Assembly (NCBI GenBank): GCA_035610835.1
Contig: CM069449.1
Location: 10,001,855-10,065,854, forward strand
Length of the DNA: 64,000 bases
From: Ophiura sarsii
Taxonomy: Eukaryota > Echinodermata > Ophiuroidea > Amphilepidida > Ophiuridae
Direction of reading: 5' to 3'
Shown: one piece after another, positions 1 through 11,182 of the stretch
Position numbering within the stretch: position 1 is the stretch's first letter
How the letters are laid out: every line of letters starts with the position of its first letter
The notes under the pieces: model-generated
The model's input: the letters and a program-made list of their open reading frames with translations, nothing else
What the model was told of the DNA's origin: nothing
Databases searched by the model: none
Position numbers and translations under genes: made by a program

Positions 1-271
1 GTGCAGGCCTATCACAATTAATAGGCCATATATTTGTATACACGTTACATAAATGGGTATGAAATTCCAATAGAATGTGTCAAAAGAAATCTGTAACTAC
101 ATGCAGAGGGTTTATTTACTATAGTTATTGAAGGTCATGTTCTTTGAATGATCAATTGGGGAGGGGTCAAGTGTAATATTCTAGTATTAGGTAGGTTACC
201 TGTAGTCTCAGGATGTTACCCATTGTTTACCATCAGCTTAGTAAACCTAGCACCACTAACATGTTTTCAGC

Positions 272-495
272 TACTGTAAATGTGAACAATTTTCGCGCTA
301 CATTAATTTTCTAGCTATTGACGCTCCAAGCAGCTACCTCGAAAATAAAAACATGTGAACTTATCTATTTTGTGCATAAGTCCAGGATAAGTCGATGTAA
401 TGTACTTTCAAATCTCGTATTAAAAAACCCCGAAATGACTGAAAATGGGCGAAGGGTGAACATTTAATCGCGCGAAAATTACCACTTATACAGTA
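272..495. mobile_element. MITE family E, copy 1
   Basis: Ends are inverted: TACTGTAAATGTGAACAATT on the left and a matching end closing with ACAGTA on the right. Just inside both ends lies TTTCGCGC or its complement. About 224 bp with no coding potential. Related copies lie at 7154, 28623 and 53199. It is a non-autonomous DNA transposon of undetermined superfamily. Confidence 0.7.
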
Positions 496-964
496 ACAGA
501 CAGCATTTGTGCTGTTTACCTGTTTAGATGAAGTCTTTGTATTGTAGAATAGTTAAGTGGAATAATAAGCCTAATGAACTTCAAGTGGCTCTCCTCTTCA
601 CTAGGCCAGGTGGTGTGTTAACCACTTCAAATTCTCTCAATTAGCGCAGTGTCACCTTTTTGTAACAGTGAATTTTTTTCTTCTCACAAATAATATTTTT
701 CATCCACCTGTGAAGTTGTGTTATCTAGAAGCTATGATATATTTTCTTATAATATTAGAGATTTACACAGATATTTTGATAGATGAGTAGAGAATAATTA
801 TGACAAAATTTTAAAAATGAATCATAATAAAATGTAGAAATCGGCTTAAATACCTATGAAAATAAATAGAATTTAGAGTTTATACAGAATATCTCTTCAA
901 ATAACATAGTGTAATCATAAACATGTAATTAAATAAGTAATAAATTAATTCATATATAATGTTA

Positions 965-995
<31 letters not shown>

Positions 996-2459
996 ATTCA
1001 TTCATTCATTCATTTGATTAATGAATTTGATTAATGGTGGTTTTTTTAAAACACAAATTTATAGGCCAGTCCGGTACATAGAAAATAATGTAGACAATTC
1101 TTCTGATTTTTTAATTTTTATTATTGAATATTAAATTTCAATTAGGCTTAACAATTAAAATAATATATGCAACTTGCGATTTGTCCATATTCATGATTAT
1201 TAAACAGCCACAAATACTTCGCCAGATTATTGTAATTATTTTGATTGGTCTTAATTATAATTATGGAGAAAAAAAAGAGTTCAAGGACTAAACACTGTTG
1301 CGAGGTATTGGTATGCTAAAAATTATTGACAATATTACTTTATGTCAAATAATTGGGCCTTGATATGATATTAATATAATATTACAGTTGTCTGATGATC
1401 GCACAAGCGTGAAACTCTGAGTAGCAACTACCGTTCCAAATGGTTTAAAAATATTTCGCTCTGCATCGCATTGAGCACTCTGCAAGAAGATTGCTTCTTT
1501 ACCAGTAATATTACAGTAATATATAAATGTTAGATTTACAGTAAGTCCAGCTCCAGATGTCAAACGGTTAAACTAGACTTGAATCAACTTTTGTCTAATT
1601 TTGAAAATAATATAATGTGTGTAATTAAGCGTGTAGAGGTGCATTTTTGTGTGGAAAACGGTTAGGAATCTACTGCTTTGTTTTACGCTATGGTGTGTGG
1701 TTACATTTATTTGGAATGGAACCCTTTTGTTAAAACGAGATGGCAAAGGTCTTTGTTTAATTATAATATGTTCTTTGCAGTCAAGTTGTTTTGGAGGAGA
1801 GGAACTGTGCCTTAACATTGAGAGGGTTTAGCTATTGTTTCATTTGATGTAAGTGTAAAAATGATTTAATAAATCAATCCGGCCTCCCCTTGCCCCTTAT
1901 AAACAAAATTAATTAAAAAAATAAAATACAAATAAAAACAAATAAAAAATAAAATGATAGAAATGAATTCAATTAAAATATAATAAAAAAATACCATGAC
2001 CGTGAACCCCACTCAATAATACGTAAATACTCTAACTGCTGGTGCCCTTTCGAATTTCATGCCATTTAAAGTACACTTGTGCTTGACCGACCATGCATTG
2101 ATTCCCTTTTTAAAATCAACTTTTTGGCAGACCCTGCAAATCACGAAGAATGCAAACCAGTTATTGTTGATTTTCTAAATTGTAATAAACAAACATGTTT
2201 GTACTGGAACAGATACAGTTAATTATAGGGGTTGTTAAGTAGCATTTTCAGCCTATACAATTTGCATCAATTACTTGTTTGGTGGTGGGCGGCCAGTCAG
2301 TGTTTACGTTACGCCTGTTGAGTATTGTAGATCAACGCTGTAAATCGGATCTTTTTAATCAAGTTTTAAACGGATCAATGAGCGATTGGTCAGTCAGTTG
2401 GTCATCTTATATTAGAGATTCATCACTAGTATGACTGGTAGGTCAGTAATCGTAGAGCG
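496..2459. other. No gene seen; AT-rich sequence
   Basis: Only short opposite-strand ORFs occur (72, 81 and 60 codons, 1345-1831). They overlap each other on both strands and show no recognisable domain. An A-rich patch lies at 1900-2000. Apart from the simple repeat at 967-1013 I see nothing functional. Confidence 0.6.
967..1013. repeat. (AAAT)n then (ATTC)n microsatellite
   Basis: About 30 bp of AAAT units runs directly into about 18 bp of TTCA units. It may be the decayed tail of a retroelement, but no body is recognisable. Confidence 0.9.
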
Positions 2460-2938
2460 TGTTTCTACAGAGAAGCATTTGACACCGTTAGATGGCTAAT
2501 CGTTCTCCGGCATATTATCCTTAAAAAAGTAGGATAGGGGAGGGGGAGGGCCGGAGGGGGGAGGGAATTAGCCAGATAAAAGCCGGTGAGAGCTCTGTAG
2601 AGACTGCAATTAGGGTTATCAATAAAATTCAGAACAAGACAGGATGAAAAGAATAATTTGCTACGCGGTACATTTTAAATTGTTTCCGTACGATATTAAT
2701 TACAAATATATTATTGGTTTGATCATCATAGAATCTTGCTCAGTTGCGAGTGTTGTGCACCATTCTACTCAAAAATAGGCACACATTACATCCCGCTAAT
2801 AACCCTTGACCTTCTCTCGCCGGTTATTTTGATATTATCCGTCTTTGCGTGTCTGTTGAAACAGTACCGCTCTAGTGCATCCGCCTTGCTAGCCAGATTA
2901 AATGTTCGCCGGTAAATAGCGGAGGCTCTGTAGAAACA
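2460..2938. mobile_element. Foldback/MITE element with TGTTTCTACAGAG ends
   Basis: A perfect 13-bp inverted pair, TGTTTCTACAGAG and CTCTGTAGAAACA, closes a 479-bp segment. Further inverted motifs inside (TTAGCCAGATAAAAGCCGG, GCCGGTTATTTTGATATTAT) give it a foldback look. A G-rich run at 2537-2570 lies in the interior. I found no clear target duplication and no coding sequence. Confidence 0.55.
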
Positions 2939-2954
2939 TACTCATAGAGCTGTT

Positions 2955-3193
2955 AGGCAACAAAAAAAAAGTTGACTTGCCCTTTCTCACCGACCCGAAT
3001 TTTCGAAAATCTAGGGTCGCTATTTTTTATTTTTATTTTTGAAAGAAGCACATAACAATAAAGGAAGATGAAAACGTGTTTTTGAGTAGTATCTGCTTGT
3101 TTAAATTTTTTTTTAAAAAATCAAAAAAATCTGACCGTCCAACCCAGACTCTAGCCATGAAAGGGCAAGTCAACTTTTTTGTTGTTGTTGCCT
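2955..3193. mobile_element. MITE family A, copy 1
   Basis: A near-perfect inverted repeat of about 35 bp begins AGGCAACAAAAA and runs through GTTGACTTGCCCTTTC. The same sequence appears inverted at the right end. Just inside are the family's CCGACC motif and TAGGGTCGC. About 239 bp, non-coding. Confidence 0.8.
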
Positions 3194-3721
3194 TATTCTG
3201 ATTTAACATCCAGGAAAATGGCATTGTAGTCGGTCAGACATTTAGAAAAAATCGTTGCTAGAAATGTATGGATTGTAGGACCATATTGTACGTGTAAGTT
3301 ATTATTAAGTGCAAGTCATATTTTCCCCTTTGTTTCCAACCTCTTCAAACGTGGTTTTCATTAACAGCAAGATAACAATGGTCAAGTGTTTGAGTGCATT
3401 CAATGGAAAGAAATCATCATTGATGAGTCAGTCATTAGAATTGCATGCATCTTTGATGTTGGTATTGTATTATTACTCTATAGTGTGTTTCTGGAAAAAA
3501 GCCAGAACTTTCCCTTTAGTTTTGGATTTAGACGAGCACCCGACAGAAAATGTGAATAATCCCTTCCCCTCATTGGCGTATAGGCATGATAGGGGTCAGT
3601 GGAGAATCTGATCGTCTTCTCTGTAGTGTTTCCAGTAATAGCCCATAGTAATATGATGGCCTTTTATCAAAAGGTATCCAATAAAATCATGATCTAACCC
3701 AATATCTACAGTTGCTATATA

Positions 3722-3955
3722 GCTATATATTAGTTTCACCATGTACAAAAGAGATTTGTAAGAAATCTTTCTCAACTTTTAAAGTCTATTTCAAGAATTA
3801 CTGAACCAATAATACATGGCATGTTTGTAATTTATTTTAATGCATTTTTCATGGTGATTCCAAATACGGGGATGAAATTCAATAATGTTGACATTTTTGA
3901 AACATCTTGTCAAATTTTTGAACTGTCGTCTGCCGCAGCGCAATGAGAGTGTTAA
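3722..3955. mobile_element. MITE family B, copy 1 (decayed)
   Basis: The interior (ACTGAACCAATA, TTTTAATGCATTTTTCATGG, GGTGATTCCAAATA) matches the better-preserved copies at 9217 and 52054. The right end closes with GTGTTAA. The left terminal repeat is eroded. Confidence 0.65.
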
Positions 3956-4838
3956 ATATTTACTGTAAAAGAAGTAGTCTGCTTTTAACACCATGCAGAA
4001 GTGTTTCACTTTGGTATAATATAGTGAGAAAGATTGCCCCGAAATCAACACTTTCTTCAGCGATTATACAGCACCTACCTCTGCTTATTGACTAGAATTG
4101 GCGATGACAGTCCACACCTAGGCGTGCTCATTGTTTCTCTTCTTAAAAAAATCTAGCTAATGCCTGCAATTTGAGGCCATAATTGAGTGTCCAATGCTAT
4201 TAGGAAGGTGCGCCCTTCACCATTATCGTTCATTTACTCTGGTAATTAATGTGGTTATTTACTGATGGTAGAGGTACCATTGTCATTAAGAGTACTGTTT
4301 AATATGCCATTGAGGGTTGATCATCTCGGATGTGGAAGGGTGTCTATCGCGAAAGGTTGCATTTTAGGGTGCACGATACGTTTTAGATGGAGTTAAATTG
4401 AGGTAAAAGCCTTTCGTATGTGATTACACTTCACAAAAAGGCTTTTTAAAGACACTAAATTACCCTGTGGGGTGCGGAGGGGCGATGAATTTGATGTAAT
4501 TTGACTCAACACTTTTTTGCCAAAATCTGGTCCTGAATTTGATGTTAGATACATTCTGTATCTGTAATTGGATATAAATATGCAGATATTATACAAATAT
4601 CAGGTATGCAGGCCTATCTGCAAGACAGGAGTATGAGGACTTGCATCTCAGTGGTTAGCAAAACCATAGAGGACTTTTGTGTGGTTAATATTAGTACTGT
4701 TTAATTGGTTGTGTTTTGTGAATCCCTTTAAAATCTTTGCGTAGAAGCTTAAATTGAGGGTTCATGGAGGTAGGACTTGTTTTGCGTGGGGGCTACTAAT
4801 ATATCATTGAGAAATTGGTTTGATATTGGTGTGCTGTG
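3956..4838. other. No gene seen
   Basis: Unique-looking AT-rich DNA. The only ORF above 60 codons is a 67-codon minus-strand frame at 4393-4596 with no recognisable domain. Confidence 0.55.
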
Positions 4839-4846
4839 CTTAAAGC

Positions 4847-5510
4847 TAGTGATGGCCGATCCTGATCGGTGCCGATCTGCATTGAATCGGCATTGGATCG
4901 GGATCGGGGAAAAATGGAAGTTACAGATCCACCCTACCCTACCGATCTAGCAATTATTGATCCCCTCGGAAGGAAATAAAAAATGATGAGAACGTTTCTA
5001 GAAAGTAAATAGTTATTCCCAGTATGTTATGTTACGCTATTGTGGTAAATTACAATTTGTGGTACCACCCAAATCGCATGTGGTATTGCGCAATTACTAG
5101 ACTGAGACTGTGCCGCCCTCATACATCGCTCTATTAATAGTACAGTGCCAGGGAATGTACGGTAATCTTGAAGACTGGTGGATGTACACTTATGATGAAT
5201 TAAAATGGCGACGCACAGTGATAAATGAAAACAAACTTTCTTCGGCGAAAAAAAGTCAAAATACGCCAGAAAGTAATTGGAATAATGAAAATTATGAAAC
5301 TTCTTTGCCAGGAATAACTTGCAGAATTTAATATGTTGTCAATTGTCATGCAGGGAAGAAAATCGGACTAAAAGTAAGCTTATTTAATGATTCGCGCTGG
5401 TCTTAAATTATAATATGGGAGATCTGAATCGGGATCTGAATCTGCCCGATCTGTAAATTTTCTGATCGGAGATCGGACGTACCGATCTTGGGTTGGATCG
5501 GCCATCACTA
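4847..5510. mobile_element. hAT-type DNA transposon, non-autonomous, with 8-bp TSD
   Basis: The ends are a perfect 16-bp inverted pair, TAGTGATGGCCGATCC and its complement. The flanks are the identical 8-bp sequence CTTAAAGC (4839-4846 and 5511-5518). An 8-bp duplication with YAGTGATGG-like ends is typical of hAT elements. GATCGG motifs are repeated near both ends, as is common in hAT subterminal regions. The 73-codon frame at 5110-5331 has no recognisable transposase motif, so the 664-bp element is best read as internally deleted. Confidence 0.85.
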
Positions 5511-5518
5511 CTTAAAGC

Positions 5519-6028
5519 TGATAGCCTCGCCTCGGTAGCAGCGAAACCAAACACATTTATGGGAGACAAGCCTAATGTTTGTTGTTGGACTGCACCAATA
5601 CAGAAACCTGACAATTGAGCCAAAGGGGCTCACACCAATCAAACCCAAATAGCCCCCCCCCCCCCCACACACTAAATGTGTGAGACAAGAATCACAAGGT
5701 AACCAATTTGCCTGAATGGGGAAAGTAGCTGCTCAAACTCCACAGTACAATTCAGCTATTTATGAATTATGACTACCAGAGGGGTCATACACACAAAGCA
5801 CTATTACTAGATATCTGTTTAGGGGGTGCACCTTTTGGCTGGTGCAATAAAACCAGGTAATAAAACTAACCTCCCCTTCATAATCTTGAAACATGTATAT
5901 AGACAAAATGCATGTGAAAGCACGCACACATTTTCAGGTTTTTAACTCAAATTGTGCAAAACCACATATTTATTTTGCAATAGGGCCTCACAATTATTGT
6001 ATGGACATAATGTGTCCAGCTGCAGTAA
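5519..6028. other. No gene seen; poly-C tract
   Basis: A 14-bp C run lies at 5653-5666. The rest is unremarkable. The only ORF, starting at 5893, runs on into the adjacent repeat. Confidence 0.5.
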
Positions 6029-7030
6029 AAGGGTGCAGTTGTCTCTATAAAAGAAGATGTTGGGATCTTAACCCTTTGAACCCGACGAGCCGCCAGAGCG
6101 GCTTACACGTATGTGTACCGTATACCGGTGAGACGCTGGAGCGGCTTACAGGTGTGTATGCAATCAACCATATAATACGGACTATAGGCTCAGTGTAGGA
6201 TGTCCAAAATGGTTTATTTACATAGAAAAGACTATTGGGCAGTCTAGAAACTGCCGGGTCAAAGTTCAAATTGATGTAATTTTTAATTTGCGAGTGTTTT
6301 TAGCAGTACATTTTGCTTGGCGTGATTCTTGACTTTTCGCATCAAAATTACATTGAAATATGGCACGTTTTGGACATGCTGGACGATATTGATACTGCTG
6401 AGGATTTGTTTAGATGATATTTATGGAATTTCAGATGATTTTGAGACTGAATATGATGGTGACAATATAAATATTGACGGCAGAATTGGCATTGATGGAA
6501 GTCATAAGCTTTTCATGTATTTACGGTAATGTATCAGTATCGGTTATGTCGGTACATGTACAGGTGGGTTTTGGAGTCCAAAATGTCTCCATTTTTATTT
6601 ATTTTTGTCCTGAAAGCATTATCCAAGTAAACTGGTTTTTTATATGATTTTATAATGTTGCAGATGATTCCGAACAAGTTTAGTATGTTTTATCCATTAC
6701 CTGCAAAAAATCAATATTTTGTGTGTTACCCCCTGGAATGGCCAGGGTCAGCGGTACACATTGCCTGGCGCGGTCAGGGTTCTAAGGGTTAATACCAACC
6801 AAAGAAGCTTTTTCAATGCTTCAAAATGACACCTCTATGGTTAAGATTGGATACTGCGTTCTGATTTTATGAAGAAAAATTATTGCAAAATTGTCTTTAA
6901 TTTCTTTGTTTTTCCATGTTTGATTCCATGAATATTTCAAAATGCCTTTGACTGACAACAGCACCTTTGTCCATGACGGTACACATATAGCTCCAGTTAT
7001 AATATGTAGTGAAGTTAAGTAGCTGGTCTT
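6029..7030 (+). repeat. Dispersed repeat G, copy 1 (split by the piggyBac-like insert)
   Basis: The left part ends GTTGGGATCTTAA. The right part resumes TACCAACCAAAGAAGC and continues through CTTCAAAATGACACCT and GGTTAAGATTGGAT. The same order of sequence, uninterrupted, occurs at about 49111-49490. The outer limits are approximate. Confidence 0.7.
6072..6788. mobile_element. piggyBac-like non-autonomous element at a TTAA site
   Basis: The element is flanked by TTAA on both sides (6068-6071, 6789-6792). Its ends are an imperfect inverted pair, CCCTTTGAACCC and GGGTTCTAAGGG. TTAA duplication with CCYT-type ends is the signature of piggyBac elements. The empty relative at 49.1 kb reads GATCTTAATACCAAC, with one TTAA. 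A 66-codon frame at 6329-6529 is rich in D and E residues, loosely like an acidic transposase N-terminus. That resemblance is weak and no DDE core is present. Confidence 0.85.
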
Positions 7031-7153
7031 AATGAAATTAGAAATCTATTTTAGACATTCAATTGACAAATAGATGGACTTTTGGGACCCCCTTCAGGCC
7101 CAATTAAAGTAACCGGTCTTTTTTATCCAGCATGTCAAAAACAAAAAAGGAAG

Positions 7154-7378
7154 TATTGTACAAGTTGAAATTTTCGCACTACATATATTTGCGCGCTTTT
7201 CACGCTCGAAGCAGCTACAGTGACAGTAATAACAATCGAATGTATTTCTTTTGTGTGATAAGTCTATTTGCTGAAGCTACACATTTTAAAATTAAAAACA
7301 TGCGAAATAGTTAAAAATCAGCAAAGCGTGAATAATTAATTGCACAAAAATAACCACTTTTGACAGTATTTTGAAGTG
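7154..7378. mobile_element. MITE family E, copy 2 (decayed)
   Basis: The left end is worn (TATTGTACAAGTTGAAATTT followed by TCGC). The right end reads AACCACTTTTGACAGTA. Internal motifs such as CTCGAAGCAGCTAC match copy 1 at 272-495. A 60-codon frame inside is incidental. Confidence 0.55.
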
Positions 7379-8251
7379 ATTGGGCTTGTACTGACAACGT
7401 ATTCCGCTTGTGCTTTAGAAGTGTCTTTTACATCAAAGCAAATGATTTGCACAATAGATTTTACTCCGAGCGAGCGACAAAAACCTAAAGGAAAACATTT
7501 TCAGTCTTGCTATCTCATCTTATATATGACAGTCGCAAGTGGCTTATAGACAGACATAATGATCACCATCAATTGTCTCTTTATATCTGTATGATGTTCA
7601 TACATATGGATGACAGGCTGCTGTGATTGCTACCCCTTGTCAATATTAAAAGTGTTTACTGACATAATTTACATAAGTATTCAAGTTAAAGACATTTTTT
7701 TCTTTTTTTTTCCTTTTCTTCTCAATGAAGTCCTTATAGTTTAGCGTGGCGAACAAGTACTAGGCATGTTTGGACTTTATTTTAATGCGTCCAAATAGCA
7801 TCATTCCAATTCATAATTCGGATAATTTTGCATGTTTTGAGCACCTTAATGTTAATCAAATCAAAGCAAATATTACGGAGTTAGTGAAGTATATTTGTAG
7901 ATCAAATTATACTTGCAATATGCAAAGAAAATATTATATGTATATTGCAAAGAAAAAGAAGTCCTGTGTATTCTAATTTGAATTATTCATGTCAATTGTG
8001 TAAATATTATTAGACATTGCCTCTGACCGCCCTGGACGCGAAATTCTTTACCGTAACCAACATTTGGATAGTCTAGTTAAAATGCGTACTAATAATATTG
8101 TAGCGCGAGCGTAGTTCACAGAAAGCTCGCTGTACGCTATACATATTCGACTCACACATGTTCTATTGTATTATATATATTGTTAAAACAGATTAGCTTT
8201 ATTCCGTAAAAATCATATCGATTGAAATTCCAATCGCTATCAGCCAACTCC
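7379..8251. other. No gene seen
   Basis: AT-rich DNA with a T-rich patch at 7696-7722. A 68-codon plus-strand frame at 7770-7976 is rich in N, K, I and Y, as expected from base composition, and shows no domain. Confidence 0.55.
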
Positions 8252-8325
8252 TCGTGGTCTAATGGTTATCGAACAGGTCTTATGAACGAAAGGTTACTGG
8301 TTCGAATCCCGGTATCGTAGAATTT
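8250..8325 (+). repeat. tRNA-like sequence (pol III promoter boxes), probably SINE head or tRNA pseudogene
   Basis: A good A box, TGGTCTAATGG, is followed about 45 bp later by a consensus B box, GGTTCGAATCC. I cannot fold a proper anticodon stem, the T stem has mismatches, and the acceptor ends do not pair. It is therefore not a functional tRNA by eye. No repeat tail is evident downstream. Confidence 0.6.
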
Positions 8326-8872
8326 TGCGTTAAACTTGGTCTGATATTTTTTCAGCATAGGATATAATGTAATGAAAGTACAAGTGCAAAACACTTGTAT
8401 ACATACATGTATATGAGTTATTAAATTTCTAAATGTTGTTTACGGTAAAAAATATCAACGGACCTCCTCCTCCTCCTCCTCCATTTATCTAGTCTACTTC
8501 GTACACACTGGTTTTTTTACCTGTCACTCTATCGAACGACATCCTCTGACCTATAAAGAGGGCTCACTTTAGCTCACCTCGCCGAGTGAAAAACCTTTCC
8601 CATCCGAGAACCGCCCCAAAACAGTTTCGGGGTGAGATCAGTGGATGGGAGCCTGTCTGATGGGAGCGGCAACAATAAAGGCGCGTTCACACTCCCGTCA
8701 TTGGGCGTCGGCAGATATTGATGCGGGAGTTGAAGCAATGTCAACTTTTGTCCGCCGACGTCGACAAATGCGTAACGATAATGAATGTGAGCTCTCTATC
8801 GATAGGCCTCCCGGGCCAACCAGAGCGTGTTATTCATATATAGAGGGACAAGAAAAAGGGACTACAAAGTTG
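8326..8872. other. No clear gene
   Basis: A 79-codon plus-strand frame (8645-8884) has no recognisable domain and runs into the left end of the MITE at 8873. This stretch is somewhat richer in GC than its surroundings. I cannot say what it is. Confidence 0.4.
8463..8482 (+). repeat. (CTC)n microsatellite
   Basis: A perfect CTC trinucleotide run of about 20 bp. Confidence 0.9.
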
Positions 8873-9058
8873 ACTATAGTTTGATCAGTTCCAAATTGGC
8901 AAAGCCTCTTTACAGCAGCGAATGAATACAGAAGGACTCGAGCGCACATGAAAACAACAAAACGCATTGTGCATCATATGCGTGACGTGTGCGTGCGACA
9001 AAAAATGCAGAGAAATAAGAACCGAATATTTCTCGCCAATTTGGTGCTGATCAAACTT
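8873..9058. mobile_element. MITE family D, copy 1
   Basis: The left end reads ACTATAGTTTGATCAGTTCC and continues AAATTGGC. The right end is its inverse (GCCAATTTGG, GCTGATCAAACT). The interior carries GCGTGACGTGTGCGTGCG and TATGCACAATG-like motifs shared with 38765 and 53596. Non-coding, about 186 bp. Confidence 0.8.
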
Positions 9059-9216
9059 TTGCATCTATCCTGTACATCATCAGTATTCTCATCAGCGTAG
9101 TCAGTATTCTGATGTAGGTTTCTAATAGATTACCTGGCTGTTGTTTCATCTTCTAATGTGCCAGTAACAAAATAATGGTAATTGAATCATGAGTAGCTTA
9201 CACTGGACAGCCTTAA

Positions 9217-9445
9217 CACTTTCCACGCGGCTATTGTGTTACTATATACAAGCAGATTTTTCAGAAAACTTTTCAAAGTCTATCTCAAGATTTACTGAAC
9301 CTATACTAGGCATATTTGTACTTATTTAAATGCATTTTACATGGTGATTCCAAATATGGTAATGAAATTCAACAATTTTGACATTTTTGAAACATTGTGT
9401 GAAATTTTGGAATGTTGTCTGCAGATGCCTGCCGCGTGGAAAGTG
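9217..9445. mobile_element. MITE family B, copy 2
   Basis: TTAA lies on both sides. The ends are CACTTTCCACGCGG and CCGCGTGGAAAGTG. About 229 bp with no coding sequence. TTAA flanks suggest piggyBac-type mobilisation, but the ends could also be read with a TA target. Confidence 0.8.
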
Positions 9446-10132
9446 TTAACAATTTTAAAAAGGAAATTGCTGTTAATCACTGCCTAAATAGCCCAAAGAA
9501 AAGGGAAAAACCCACACCTTGACCTTGTGTATACGACCTTCAATTTGTGTCCGCCTCCGGAGTTGGATATAATATTGTTTTTATCTTTTCCATTTTTGTC
9601 AATGGAGCATAGACATTATATATAGAAAGCAGCAATTTTTATGTTTTCGTTCTTGTTCAATTTTGCTCATACAGTTAGCCAATGCCCCATAATTTTCCTT
9701 TTCTTGTTATCAAGTACTATGATTATATAACTGAAAGAAATGATGGACAAAAAAAATCCCCTATATTCAGATAAAATGTGCGCATATGATAAGATGTCCT
9801 CTTACACAGGGGCTTCTTTTTGATTTGTAACAAAAGCTCATATTCATCAAGTGATGGTCATTTTAAGGTAAATCCATCCAATTTCATAATTGGCAGAATA
9901 GCCAAACACAATGTGCATTAAAATATACATCTTGGAATGCTTTTGTGTGGAGAATTAAAATATGACAGCTGTCATCATTTGTCCTTTTCTTTGATAGATT
10001 GTTTTGCTATTGACAGAATTTAATAGGGCTTCAAGGTGATATCAACATTGTTCTGGTTGACTGGTTTTATATATAGCACTATACACTGGCATTTCAAAAT
10101 AAATCCTATTTCAAATACTTTCAAATTCACAC
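9446..10132. other. No gene seen
   Basis: AT-rich DNA between two family B copies. No ORF above 60 codons and no repeat structure is evident. Confidence 0.55.
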
Positions 10133-10823
10133 TTAAACACTTTCCATGCAGACGACATTAAAAACGTCACAAAATGTTTCAAAATTGTCAAAATTATTAC
10201 ATTTAGTTTCCATATTTGGAATCACCATGACAAATCACAGATGGTAGACCTATCTGTGGACAAATGCATTAAAATATAAAGTATAAAAATGCCTAGTATT
10301 GGTTCAGTAATCCTTGAGATAGACATTGAAAGTTGGGAAATGTTTCTGAAAATTCTGTTTTGTATTTGGTAAAACCAATTGCTGTGTGGAAAACCCGGGG
10401 GGGGGGGGGGGGCACTCAACTTTTTTTTTGGTAGGGGTGTGCCGCACAGGGTCTCAAAAAGGGGGGCTATAGAACTGAACTGAGTGGATTTTATGACGAA
10501 AAATAGGGTCTTAGGAACTGATTTTTTCAAAAAAGTATAGGTCTTGAGAACTGGCCTATAGTTCAATTTTGATTAGCAAGAACGCAAATTTTTGGATTTT
10601 TTTGGTTTTAGAACGCAACATTTTCGAAGAATTGGGGTTTTGGAATGCAAAAGTTCGCGATTTTTGAATTTTCAATAAAATGGGGGTCTTAAGAACTGAT
10701 GCAGGCTCAAAAGGGGGGTCATAAGAGCTAGCAGCAGAGGGTGAAAAAGGGGGTCTTCAGCGTGGCACATACCTATACCCTTTTCCAATGTCAGTGCCCC
10801 CCCCCCGGGTGGAAAAGCGTTAA
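10133..10823. mobile_element. MITE family B, copy 3, interrupted by another element
   Basis: The left end is TTAAACACTTTCCATGC. The interior runs in the opposite order to copy 2 (GGAATCACCATG, TGCCTAGTATTGGTTCAG). The right end, TGGAAAAGCGTTAA, is displaced by the insertion at 10394-10808. The 114-codon minus frame at 10222-10566 spans both elements and is not a gene. Confidence 0.75.
10394..10808. mobile_element. hAT-like MITE (family C) nested in family B copy 3
   Basis: The ends are CCCGGGGGGG followed by GCACT, and the inverse AGTGCCCCCCCC then CCGG. GTGGAAAA flanks both sides (10386-10393 and 10809-10816), giving an 8-bp duplication, or 7 bp if one G belongs to the element. Removing the insert plus one duplicate rebuilds the host MITE's right end. 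About 415 bp, non-coding. The last third is nearly identical to 27142-27436. Confidence 0.8.
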
Positions 10824-11015
10824 AGATTTCATGATGCCTAACCACTGCGGCCTAACAACAGGAAATGGTAAAACAGTAATATATGAAGACCATGCATATT
10901 TTACTGGCTCTTTGATTCGAGGTAGATGCATGAAAAGTTCCTTGTAATTTTGTCAAAATTGTTAGAAAAGTGGAAGACATTTAATGATAAACTTATCTTA
11001 TTTTTAAATAATATA

Positions 11016-11039
11016 AAGCAGTTTACCAACCCACAGTGT
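11016..11039 (+). repeat. 24-bp direct repeat, left copy
   Basis: AAGCAGTTTACCAACCCACA followed by GTGT. It is identical to 11496-11519 and brackets about 456 bp that contain retroelement-like sequence. It may be a target site duplication. Confidence 0.6.
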
Positions 11040-11111
11040 TTACAATTAGACATTAACAACAAATATTTGACAAACACCCGCGAATGTCCCAACGAAAAAT
11101 AAGCAAGCACA

Positions 11112-11182
11112 TTCACCTGCGAGGACTTAAACCCCGGCCGTCTGAACTATAGGCAGGCGCCTTAAAGTACTAGGCCATCAGT
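11112..11182 (-). repeat. Decayed tRNA-derived SINE head
   Basis: Read on the minus strand, GATGGCCTAGTAC resembles an A box and GGGTTTAAGTCC a worn B box. On that strand it follows an (AAAT)n tail at 11197-11216. It lies between the 24-bp direct repeats. Confidence 0.5.

Noticed and set aside
2537..2570. G-quadruplex regulatory element
   Set aside because: A G-rich run is present, but it sits inside a foldback element and nothing links it to a gene.
8250..8325. Functional tRNA gene
   Set aside because: A and B boxes are good but the anticodon, T and acceptor stems do not pair properly, so it is called a tRNA-like pseudogene or SINE head.
10222..10566. 114-codon minus-strand ORF
   Set aside because: It crosses the junction of two nested MITEs, so it is a chance frame.
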